Source of the DNA: Acidobacteriota bacterium
Lineage (GTDB): Bacteria > Acidobacteriota > Terriglobia > Acidiferrales > UBA7541
Reading direction: 5' to 3'
Assembly (NCBI GenBank): GCA_003223295.1
Contig: QHYM01000149.1
Span: forward strand, 1-33,350
Length of the DNA: 33,350 nt
Position numbers and translations under genes: made by a program. The stretch's first letter is position 1. Every line of letters begins with the position of its first letter. This document shows, piece by piece, positions 27,748 to 33,350 of the stretch. The notes beneath the pieces are model-generated. The model searched no databases. It was given only the letters and a program-made list of their open reading frames with translations, and was not told the DNA's origin.

Positions 27748-28187
27748 GCCGGATGCTGGGCGTCCTGAGAGGACTCTTGCAGACTCGCCGGCGCCTCGTC
27801 GTTCTTGCTTTCGACCGGGTTTTCAGAACCCCGCGCGACGGCCTCGGCGACGGGAGCGATTACGAGTGCTTCCGTGGGTTGAGTATCCGTGGAAGCTTCG
27901 TTCGTAGGAGGTTCAACGCCCGTAGGAACCGCCGAGGTCGCAGTCTGAGCGGGCTCTGCGGCAGCGTTGGCCGCGGCGGCTTCGGCGGCCTTCCTGCGTT
28001 CGGCCTGAAGGGCCTGGCGCTCCAGGTCGCGCATTTCCTCTTCAAAAGCCGTCTTGAAGTCTGTCGAGGCTTTGCGGAACTCGGCCATCAGCTTCCCCAA
28101 CCCGCGCGCAAGCTCGGGAAGCTTTTGCGGCCCAAAAACCACCAGGACCACGACAAAAACTACAATCATGTGAGGAATGCTTAACAT
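27744..28187 (-). CDS. tatB: Twin-arginine translocase subunit TatA/TatB
   Basis: Single N-terminal transmembrane helix (about 2-18) followed by the FGPQKLPELARGLGKLMAEF amphipathic helix, the family signature, then a charged coiled region and a long Ala/Pro/Thr/Glu-rich tail (about 75-147). The FGP motif and the extended C-terminal region are compatible with TatB or with a bifunctional TatA. It is immediately upstream of tatC with a 4-base overlap, so the subunits are coproduced. It is divergent from S41 copy 2, with about 110 bases between them. Confidence 0.92.
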   Translation of the reverse strand: MLSIPHMIVVFVVVLVVFGPQKLPELARGLGKLMAEFRKASTDFKTAFEEEMRDLERQALQAERRKAAEAAAANAAAEPAQTATSAVPTGVEPPTNEASTDTQPTEALVIAPVAEAVARGSENPVESKNDEAPASLQESSQDAQHPA

Positions 28188-28265
28188 TGCGCCCTGCAGC
28201 CGTGTAATACCCCATTGGCATCATAGAAAGGGTATTCAGCCGCTGTCAAACTGGAGTTTGCGGTG

Positions 28266-28274
28266 TGCTATAAT
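28266..28274 (+). promoter_or_regulatory. Extended -10 promoter of the second S41 gene
   Basis: TGC directly followed by a perfect TATAAT (28269-28274) forms an extended -10 element, about 26 bases before the ATG at 28301. The -35 region is weak: CTGTCA at 28243-28248 with a 20-base spacer. An extended -10 can work without a good -35. A GCGAGG ribosome site precedes the ATG. Confidence 0.6.
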
Positions 28275-28300
28275 TTTTATGAGTTTCGCGCGAGGTTAGA

Positions 28301-29914
28301 ATGAAATCAGAGCGTCGCGGGATTGTCATTGCCATCGGAGTACTGCTGTTGTCCGCCTTATTGGGAGGCATTTACGGCCCCAATGTGCGGGCAACCGCAG
28401 CCTCGGCGGACGACTACCAAACAGCCGTGCGGGACTTCACGCGCGTGCTGGACGTGGTCCAGAACAATTACGCTGATCAAGTGGACGTGGATAAGGCCGT
28501 CTACCAGGGAGCCATCCCGGGCATGCTTCGAATGCTCGATCCGCACTCCAGCTTCTTTGACGCCAAGCAGTTTTCGCTGCTCCGGGAAGACCAGCGAGGG
28601 AAGTATTACGGCGTGGGAATGATCGTAGCGCCGCGGGAAAACCATACCGTGGTGATGGCGCCGTACGCGGGTGCGCCTGCCTACAACGCGGGGATCCGCC
28701 CGGGCGACGTAATCATCAAGGTCGATGACAAATCCACCGACCAACTGTCCACTACCGAGGTGGCCGACCTGTTGAAGGGGCCGAAAGGCACGGTGGTGAA
28801 GATCACCGTTTCGCGCGAAGGCTATCCGGAACCGCTGGTGTTCACGGTGACGCGCGATGAGATTCCGCGGCATTCGGTGGATATCGCGTTTCTGCTGAAG
28901 CCGGGAGTCGGCTACATCCGGCTGTCGGGCTTCAACGAAACCACGGACCGCGAAATTGCGGAAGGGTTGAAGAAACTGGACGCTGCTTCACTGGACGGGC
29001 TCATTCTCGATATGCGCGGCAATCCGGGCGGATTGCTGAATGAGGCCGTCGCGGTTGGCGACATGTTCCTGGACAAGAACCAGTTGATCGTGTCTCACCA
29101 CGGAAGGACTTCGCCGGAGCGGCGGTATTACGCCGTGCGCGGCAACCAGGGAATGACGGCACCGCTGGTGATTCTGGTGAACAACAACTCGGCCTCCGCG
29201 ACGGAAATTGTTTCCGGGGCAGTACAGGACCATGATCGCGGTTTGATCGTGGGTGAGACGACCTTCGGCAAGGGCCTGGTGCAGACGGTCACACCGCTTA
29301 GTGAAAATACTGGGCTGGCTTTGACCACTGCGCGCTATTACACGCCAAGTGGCCGGCTGATTCAGAGGGATTACAAATCAGTTTCGCTCTACGAATATCA
29401 CTACGAACGCAAGGTGCCGGATCATCCGACCGAAGTGCGATTGACCGATAGCGGGCGGCAGGTTACCGGCGGGGGCGGGATTACGCCGGACATCGTCGTG
29501 GATGCGCCGAAGCTGACGAAATTTCAGCAAGTCCTGTTTCGTGATGATGTCTTGTTTCCCGCGGAGACCGGCGTCGGCGGGTTCACCCGGTATTTCCTGG
29601 GCACCAAGCCAACGGTTAACAAAGACTTTGAAGTCGATGACAACGTGATGCGCGCATTCCGCGAGTACTTGAGCAAACACAATGTCCGCTACACGGAACC
29701 CGAAATGGCGGAATCTCAGGACTGGCTCAAGCGGAAGATCAAGCAAGAAGTATTCATGTCCGTGTTTAACATGCAGGAAGGGTTCAAGGTTCTGCTGGAA
29801 GGCGACCCTCAGGTGCAGAAGGCCGTAGAGGCCATTCCGCAGGCGCGCGCGCTTTACCAGAACGCCCGGAAGATCGTGGCACAACGGATTAACGGCTCAG
29901 TCGATCAGCCGTAA
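28301..29914 (+). CDS. S41-family carboxy-terminal processing protease (CtpA/Prc-like), copy 2
   Basis: Paralogue of the protease at 611-2221. At 537 residues it is the same length plus one (YHYERK against YYERK). The signal anchor (7-23), PDZ domain (about 100-185) and Ser299/Lys324 dyad (NNNSASATEI, TFGKGLVQ) sit at identical positions. The substrate-loop motif is the usual RGNPGG, unlike RGNHGG in copy 1. By eye the two proteins are about 70% identical over their first 330 residues. It is preceded by its own extended -10 promoter and followed by an inverted repeat at 29972-29992. The duplication is old enough for clear divergence; both copies look active. Confidence 0.94.
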   Translation: MKSERRGIVIAIGVLLLSALLGGIYGPNVRATAASADDYQTAVRDFTRVLDVVQNNYADQVDVDKAVYQGAIPGMLRMLDPHSSFFDAKQFSLLREDQRGKYYGVGMIVAPRENHTVVMAPYAGAPAYNAGIRPGDVIIKVDDKSTDQLSTTEVADLLKGPKGTVVKITVSREGYPEPLVFTVTRDEIPRHSVDIAFLLKPGVGYIRLSGFNETTDREIAEGLKKLDAASLDGLILDMRGNPGGLLNEAVAVGDMFLDKNQLIVSHHGRTSPERRYYAVRGNQGMTAPLVILVNNNSASATEIVSGAVQDHDRGLIVGETTFGKGLVQTVTPLSENTGLALTTARYYTPSGRLIQRDYKSVSLYEYHYERKVPDHPTEVRLTDSGRQVTGGGGITPDIVVDAPKLTKFQQVLFRDDVLFPAETGVGGFTRYFLGTKPTVNKDFEVDDNVMRAFREYLSKHNVRYTEPEMAESQDWLKRKIKQEVFMSVFNMQEGFKVLLEGDPQVQKAVEAIPQARALYQNARKIVAQRINGSVDQP

Positions 29915-29971
29915 GAGAACAAACGTTCAAAAAAACACAGGCAGTAAATCCTTTATGAATCCGTTTGTACA

Positions 29972-29992
29972 CGCGTTGGTTGCACCAACGCG
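29972..29992 (+). terminator. Perfect inverted repeat after the second S41 gene
   Basis: CGCGTTGGT (29972-29980) and ACCAACGCG (29984-29992) form a nine-base perfect stem with a three-base loop. No T-run follows, so it is not a classic intrinsic terminator. It may still end or protect the protease mRNA, or bind a protein. Confidence 0.4.
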
Positions 29993-30089
29993 CGGTTGTC
30001 CTCCACGCATTCCATACGGCAAAGCTGCGCATTACGAGTTTCGTATCTCGAGTTTCGCATTTTTGTGTTTGCCGTCGCGTGACCACGTG

Positions 30090-30118
30090 TTGGCAACACT
30101 TTTCCCCTTTGCTAAGAT
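30090..30118 (+). promoter_or_regulatory. Probable promoter of tRNA-Ala
   Basis: TTGGCA (30090-30095) and TAAGAT (30113-30118) are separated by 17 bases. They place a transcription start about 9 bases before the tRNA. An inverted repeat, GTGTTG/CAACAC (30087-30099), overlaps the -35 box. Confidence 0.45.
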
Positions 30119-30133
30119 GGATTTGCTGCTCGT

Positions 30134-30209
30134 GGGCGAGTAGCTCAGCTGGGAGAGCGCCTCGTTCGCAACGAGGAGGCCGAGGGTTCGAATCCCTTCT
30201 CGTCCACCA
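30134..30209 (+). tRNA. tRNA-Ala (anticodon CGC)
   Basis: The 76-base cloverleaf has acceptor GGGCGAG paired with CTCGTCC. A G3-U70 pair, the alanine identity element, is present. The D arm is GCTC...GAGC, the anticodon stem CCTCG/CGAGG with loop TTCGCAA (anticodon CGC at 30167-30169, reading GCG), the variable loop AGGCC and the T arm GAGGG-TTCGAAT-CCCTT. Discriminator A and an encoded CCA follow. It is the likely integration site of the element beginning directly downstream. Confidence 0.97.
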
Positions 30210-30222
30210 GATTCTAAACAAC

Positions 30223-31494
30223 TTAACCTGCTTTAGGAAATACGATTACCGGGGCGTACGGGGCAACTGGGCGTGCCGGAAGCTCGAACCCCATCCCTAT
30301 CCTCTCAGCCCACTCGAGTCGCCAATCACGCTGTTTGAGTAGTTTCTTGTAGCGTTCGGAGACATGCGTTGGTGCGTGTCCCGACCAGAAGTGTTGCAGG
30401 GCCTTCGGGCACTCCGCCGTCTCGAGCTGCGTGATGCGGAACCGCCGAAAGATGTTGAACCCACCCTTTTCGTGCTCGATCTTTTTCAGGATGGGATGAA
30501 GGCTGTCTTGGAGAGTGTTCGACTGGAGGAGCTGCTTCCCCGTAGAGGTGCAAAACAGAAGCCCCGAGGTGCGGCTGCCGATGAAATCCCGCAGCATTGC
30601 CGCGAGGGGCGTGCAGAGGTCAATGTCTCGTTCCCCGTGCTTCGTCTTTAGATTTGGCTGGATTTTGCCGCGCTTCGCTTTTTGGCGAACGTAGAGCGTG
30701 CGGCAGTCTTCCGAGATGTGCTTGCCAATTTCGAGGCCGAGCGCTTCTCCGGCCCGCAGAGGGCCACAGCCCCCGAGGAGTGCGTAAAGAACACGGAACT
30801 GTCCGTCCGCATACCGTAGAATTTCCGCCATTCCTTCGGAAGTTGTAGAAGGTTGATTTTGTTTTTCGATGATTGGTGCATCGATGAACTCCTCGTTCCA
30901 TTTTCGCGGAAACAGTTCTTCGGCTTTTTCGTTGATGGCTGAAGCCACCACGGCCTTGACGATGTTCGAATAGTCCCGAATCGTTGATGGCGCCAAGTGG
31001 GAAATGTGGTCCACGAAGTCTCTCATCGCCAGATTGTTCACATCTGTCAAGAGTCTGTCCCCGAAAAATGGGAAAATCCACTTGTCGAGGGCATAGCGCC
31101 TTGTGTCGATAGTTGTTTGTTCGAGTGGATTACGTTTGCGGTTGGCCAAGGACTTGAGCCAGATCTGACCCTGATCCTTGAAAGTAATGGTAGAAGTTGC
31201 TTCGATGAACGTTTGAGCAGAATTGATGCCGAGTTGCTCAAGCTTCTCGGCGGCTGCCCGTTCTGCGATCGTGCGTGTGCGACAGATCCCAAGGCAAACT
31301 TTCTGCTTCCTGGGATTTGCATCCCCCGGTACATCCCGCCAGAATTGCACGTAGGCAGGGTCTTTCGGAAGCCACGCATCCGACCGGTTTCTCCCCTCTT
31401 GATAGATGTAGCCTTTCTGGTACGTGCGCCGTGCCAAGGTTTTGCCCCTTCGGCGCGGTGCCACAATCGGGAGAATTGTAACAGCTTCGCTCAC
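30223..31494 (-). CDS. int: Tyrosine-type site-specific integrase
   Basis: 423-residue recombinase expected to insert and excise the element at tRNA-Ala. An N-terminal basic region and arm-type domain precede a SAM-like core-binding region (about 103-195) and the catalytic domain. Catalytic residues seen: Arg247 (GPLRAGEAL), the beta-hairpin Lys near TKHGERDIDL, Arg353, His373 (WSGHAPT) and nucleophile Tyr382 (SERYKKL). The box-II histidine, normally HxxR, reads RRFR with Arg350. It ends 13 bases from the tRNA. The tail after Tyr382 is about 40 residues with a Pro/Val-rich end. Confidence 0.9.
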   Translation of the reverse strand: MSEAVTILPIVAPRRRGKTLARRTYQKGYIYQEGRNRSDAWLPKDPAYVQFWRDVPGDANPRKQKVCLGICRTRTIAERAAAEKLEQLGINSAQTFIEATSTITFKDQGQIWLKSLANRKRNPLEQTTIDTRRYALDKWIFPFFGDRLLTDVNNLAMRDFVDHISHLAPSTIRDYSNIVKAVVASAINEKAEELFPRKWNEEFIDAPIIEKQNQPSTTSEGMAEILRYADGQFRVLYALLGGCGPLRAGEALGLEIGKHISEDCRTLYVRQKAKRGKIQPNLKTKHGERDIDLCTPLAAMLRDFIGSRTSGLLFCTSTGKQLLQSNTLQDSLHPILKKIEHEKGGFNIFRRFRITQLETAECPKALQHFWSGHAPTHVSERYKKLLKQRDWRLEWAERIGMGFELPARPVAPYAPVIVFPKAG

Positions 31495-31857
31495 AGTTGT
31501 ATCAACTGGAAGCTCGTGAGGTCACACGAGGAGGACCGCGAACAATCGGGGTTCCTTGCTCACGAGCCAAAATCGCACGCTCTGTTGCAAACAAGAGCCT
31601 GTTCCCAGTCACCTCACACTTCGGCTTCGATCCGTCGATCATTCTTGTGTATGCTCTAGATTCCCTCTTTCCATGGACGCGTTCCGTCTAGAGTCTTCGG
31701 TTGGTGGTGAGACCCTCAAGCTTCGCTTCCATCCGTCTCCGATTCGCGATCGCGTCGTAGACTTCGAACACCTCTGATTCTGCAAAGCCTTGCCGCTGCG
31801 CCAGCGTATGCTGTCGAGTGACCTTTTGATCTCTTGAGGCCCACAGCTTTATCGCCT
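31495..31857. other. Gap between integrase and traL, with a possible extra frame
   Basis: About 360 bases contain no clear complete gene. The minus strand holds the 31688-31864 frame described separately. The rest (31495-31687) shows nothing recognisable. Confidence 0.4.
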
Positions 31858-31864
31858 TTAGACC
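31688..31864 (-). pseudogene. Short protein-like frame following traL in the -1 frame
   Basis: Immediately at the traL stop, the -1 frame stays open to TAG at 31690-31688. It reads GLKAIKLWASRDQKVTRQHT, LAQRQGFAESEVFEVYDAIA and RRRMEAKLEGLTTNRRL, a charged helical sequence unlike random translation. It has no ATG, GTG or TTG at its beginning. It could be a truncated downstream tra gene, a frameshifted tail of TraL, or a small gene starting at an internal GTG or ATG. Confidence 0.35.
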
Positions 31865-32610
31865 AACCCAACCCTATCCAACTGTTCAAATAGATCATGT
31901 TGCACGACTAACAAACGCTGCTTGGTCATGATCGTGAAATCCGATCCCTTCACGGCTTCGTCGAAGGTCAGTTTGCGCGAGATCATTTCTTCCATATCTC
32001 GACCAAAGGTATCCGCCGTTCGCCGCGCGATCGCCACTGACCCGTGCAGCTTGTTCGCGTGCCTCTTGCAAACCGCCATATCCGCAAACCCAGCCCCATC
32101 CTGTAGCACCGGGCCAAAATATTCGTTTAGCCACACCACGATGTTCTTCTCCCGGGTGGTCTCTGCAAGCGCCTCGAACCCGCTTAGCGTATCGTTCAGC
32201 GACTGACCGCCCGTGATTACCGAGTGGATGAACACTCGCTTCCCTTTCTGTCGCAAATGATCGAAGGCATGGTTTTCGAGGATGTAGTGCCACAGAGGAA
32301 TGAAAGTCGAGGCACCGGTGTCCACCACAAACGTGCCCTCTTCTTTCAGGAATCGCTCCATAAGCAGATCGAACTCCCGCTGGTCAATGCTTCCTTCCCT
32401 CAGAAGATTCAGACATTCCACCCGCAAACCTCCATATTCAGAGAAGGTTTGATTCACTGGATCTGCGTCAATTCCACACACATCCTGACCCTTCGACGAA
32501 AGATACTGAGACAAGATGGCCGAGATCAGACTCTTTCCCACGCCTCCCTTCCCCTGCAGCGCTATGTGAATCGCCGTTCTGCCGCTTCCGTTACCGCTTG
32601 CCTTTGTCAT
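31858..32610 (-). CDS. traL: IncP-type conjugal transfer ATPase TraL
   Basis: 250-residue P-loop ATPase. Walker A is QGKGGVGKSLIS (Gly20-Ser27), followed by GIDADPVNQTF, FVVDTGASTFIPL and HSVITGGQSLNDTLSGFEAL, then VVWLNEYFGPV and LTFDEAVKGSDFTIMTKQRL. These match RP4/IncP TraL segment by segment (LQGKGGVGKS, DPVNATF, GASSFVPLSHY, VITGGQ, VWLNPYWGP, RLTFDEAL, IMTRQRL), more specifically than generic ParA. TraL is part of the Tra1 transfer region; its exact role is poorly known. The ATG overlaps the 3' end of traK by 20 bases, so they are cotranslated. Confidence 0.85.
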   Translation of the reverse strand: MTKASGNGSGRTAIHIALQGKGGVGKSLISAILSQYLSSKGQDVCGIDADPVNQTFSEYGGLRVECLNLLREGSIDQREFDLLMERFLKEEGTFVVDTGASTFIPLWHYILENHAFDHLRQKGKRVFIHSVITGGQSLNDTLSGFEALAETTREKNIVVWLNEYFGPVLQDGAGFADMAVCKRHANKLHGSVAIARRTADTFGRDMEEMISRKLTFDEAVKGSDFTIMTKQRLLVVQHDLFEQLDRVGLV

Positions 32611-33025
32611 TAACTGCCTCCCTTCTGCTCATCACCTTTCTCTGGCTGTTCGTTCCTCGCCAATGAAATCCAGGTCGGTTCTCCTCCAACCGTCTTAGAT
32701 TTGCTAGCGGGTCGCGTCCTTCAACGTTCAACGGCTCGCTTTGTTGCAGCGGTTCCTGCGGCGAAGAGACATTGCTTTTTTCCCAATCGCGTGGCGCGGT
32801 TGTTTTCTTGCTTCTTCTTGCGCGCCAGACGGTCATCTGAAAAACCCGATAGGCCATAGCTAGGCCTTTCTTCTCGAGCGCTACCCAAATGTCCTTCAGG
32901 GTTTGTCCAGAGCTGAGAGCTGCTTCGATGCTTGGGAGGAGAGACCGTATGAGTGCGGCCTTTTTCCTGGGCGTGGCGGCCGCCAGGTCATTTAAGCAGG
33001 CGCGGTACTCGTTGAGCGTTGACAT
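32591..33025 (-). CDS. traK: TraK-like oriT-binding accessory protein
   Basis: 144-residue basic protein. Its middle part (IEAALSSGQTLKDIWVALEK followed by AYRVFQMTVWRARR) resembles the helix-turn-helix-like segment of IncP TraK (DAGYAxxTIWEHL...YETFxxHVKRY). In RP4, TraK binds and bends DNA next to the nic site to assist relaxase. The end carries RDPLANLRRLEENRPGFHWRGT, then basic residues. Position supports the call: it is followed directly by traL and reads away from a candidate oriT, as in RP4. Direct sequence similarity is modest. Confidence 0.65.
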   Translation of the reverse strand: MSTLNEYRACLNDLAAATPRKKAALIRSLLPSIEAALSSGQTLKDIWVALEKKGLAMAYRVFQMTVWRARRSKKTTAPRDWEKSNVSSPQEPLQQSEPLNVEGRDPLANLRRLEENRPGFHWRGTNSQRKVMSRREAVNDKGKR

Positions 33026-33047
33026 ATGGCACGTTGCTCAGTATGGT
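33019..33047 (+). promoter_or_regulatory. Rightward promoter into the oriT region
   Basis: TTGACA (33019-33024) and TATGGT (33042-33047) are separated by 17 bases. Transcription would start near 33054 and run towards the expected traJ/relaxase side. It overlaps the traK start codon. Confidence 0.4.
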
Positions 33048-33052
33048 GTATG

Positions 33053-33081
33053 TATATAGCATGCTGATTCGCACGCGTAAA
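33053..33081 (-). promoter_or_regulatory. Leftward promoter of traK-traL
   Basis: On the minus strand TTTACG (33081-33076) and TATATA (33058-33053) are separated by 17 bases. They place the start near 33046, about 20 bases before the traK ATG. It lies back to back with, and partly overlaps, the rightward promoter. Confidence 0.4.
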
Positions 33082-33213
33082 GCGAAAAAAAGAGCGGAGC
33101 TCGGCACACTCTACGAATGTCATCACTACTTCATCATCGGGAAACGAATGGATACGGTTGCCAGCGCAAACCTTCAGTCGATCAGCGTTTGTCCTCCGAG
33201 AAAAACACTCTGA
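33061..33213 (+). CDS. Small hypothetical ORF in the leading region
   Basis: ATG 33061 opens 50 codons (MLIRTRKAKKRAELGTLYEC at the start, ending PPRKTL). The N-terminus is basic. No Shine-Dalgarno site is visible, but the rightward promoter would start transcription 7 bases upstream. It may be noise in a region that mainly serves oriT. No family was recognised. Confidence 0.25.
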   Translation: MLIRTRKAKKRAELGTLYECHHYFIIGKRMDTVASANLQSISVCPPRKTL

Positions 33214-33240
33214 AACGCAAATAACAGGAGGAACGAAAGA

Positions 33241-33324
33241 ATGTGCGTGAATTTATGCGTCGAAGCTGGGTATTGGAACATAAAGGGATGTGGCCATGCT
33301 GCGCAGGATTTTAGGGCTAACTGA
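33241..33324 (+). CDS. 27-residue Cys-containing peptide with strong ribosome site
   Basis: A perfect AGGAGG (33226-33231) precedes ATG 33241 by 9 bases. The frame encodes MCVNLCVEAGYWNIKGCGHA followed by AQDFRAN and TGA. Three cysteines and a compact length suggest a structured small peptide. The last codons overlap the candidate nic site, so the sequence might instead be constrained by oriT. No homologue was recognised. Confidence 0.4.
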   Translation: MCVNLCVEAGYWNIKGCGHAAQDFRAN

Positions 33325-33334
33325 AACCGTTTCA
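33303..33334 (-). other. oriT: Candidate IncP/MOB-P origin of transfer (nic plus inverted repeat)
   Basis: The minus strand reads inverted repeat TGAAAC-G-GTTTCA (33334-33322), then GTTAGCCCTAAAATCCTG, with the predicted nick after that G and C following (between 33304 and 33303). The IncP nic consensus is ATCCTG|C. In RP4 the inverted repeat precedes the nic by 21 bases and traK lies beyond the nic in the 5'-to-3' direction. Here the distance is 18 bases and traK lies on the same side. Confidence 0.55.
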
Positions 33335-33350
33335 TGCTCATGGGCGGTGG

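Larger units (their letters stand above)
30192..33350. mobile_element. Left end of a tRNA-Ala-integrated mobilizable or conjugative element
   Basis: A tyrosine integrase starts 13 bases after the tRNA CCA and is oriented towards it, the usual layout for elements inserted in the 3' end of a tRNA gene. It is followed by traL, traK and a candidate IncP-like oriT, so the element appears able to be mobilised. The left attachment core is probably the T-arm/acceptor 3' half of the tRNA; its exact length cannot be set without the other end, which lies beyond the window. By eye the base composition is less GC-rich than the chromosome to the left. Confidence 0.75.

Noticed and set aside
30181-30221. 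tRNA-overlapping minus-strand frame (29889-30221)
   Set aside because: It is the antisense translation of the tRNA-Ala gene, a common artefact.
31858-32610. ParA partition ATPase
   Set aside because: The Walker motif alone would fit, but VITGGQSLNDTLSGF, VVWLNEYFGPV and LTFDEA...MTKQRL match TraL specifically and traK lies next to it.
30192-33350. Prophage
   Set aside because: The integrase is phage-like, but no phage structural, lysis or repressor gene is visible and the neighbours are transfer genes.

Overview
This is a 33 kb piece of a GC-rich bacterial chromosome, most likely from the Acidobacteriota (Terriglobia-like). The lineage is inferred from the mixture of genes rather than from any single marker: an NtrC-type two-component pair around a secreted coiled-coil protein, PilZ proteins, a Gram-negative Kdo pathway, a Tat operon with an M28/glutaminyl-cyclase-like lipoprotein, and two S41 proteases. 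Most genes are ordinary housekeeping genes.

Layout, left to right. 1-491: the edge of a secreted Ig-like repeat protein on the minus strand. 611-2221: S41 carboxy-terminal protease copy 1. 2302-4072: pyrG with a clear sigma-70-type promoter. 4117-4911 (minus): a TPR protein, divergent from the Kdo block kdsA-kdsD-kdsC (4948-7372). 7373-8700: a decayed-looking stretch with a truncated CPBP protease and a small membrane protein. 8714-9487: a deiodinase-like protein read through an in-frame TGA (selenocysteine). Then an RluB-type pseudouridine synthase, a crotonase-fold protein, a secreted creatininase-family protein, two divergent PilZ genes, an FAH-family hydrolase overlapping an HMGL/homocitrate-synthase-like gene, and an alpha/beta hydrolase (minus). 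17598-22171: prepilin peptidase, sensor kinase, secreted coiled-coil protein, sigma-54 response regulator. 22220-24126 (minus): ubiE/menG-aroB. 24250-25899: nadB. 25925-28187 (minus): tatA/B-tatC-glutaminyl-cyclase-like lipoprotein. 28301-29914: S41 protease copy 2, about 70% identical by eye to copy 1.

30134-30209 is a tRNA-Ala(CGC) gene. Immediately after its CCA end comes a tyrosine integrase pointing at it, followed by genes matching IncP-type TraL and TraK. Upstream of traK is a candidate IncP/MOB-P transfer origin: a perfect inverted repeat and an ATCCTG|C nic-like site, in the same order and orientation relative to traK as in RP4. This is therefore the left end of an integrative mobilizable or conjugative element whose relaxase side lies beyond the window.

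The two most notable items are the putative bacterial selenoprotein of the iodothyronine deiodinase family, with a SECIS-like hairpin just after the UGA, and the tRNA-Ala-integrated element with an IncP-like traL-traK-oriT module. All identifications come from reading motifs by eye; no database search was run.
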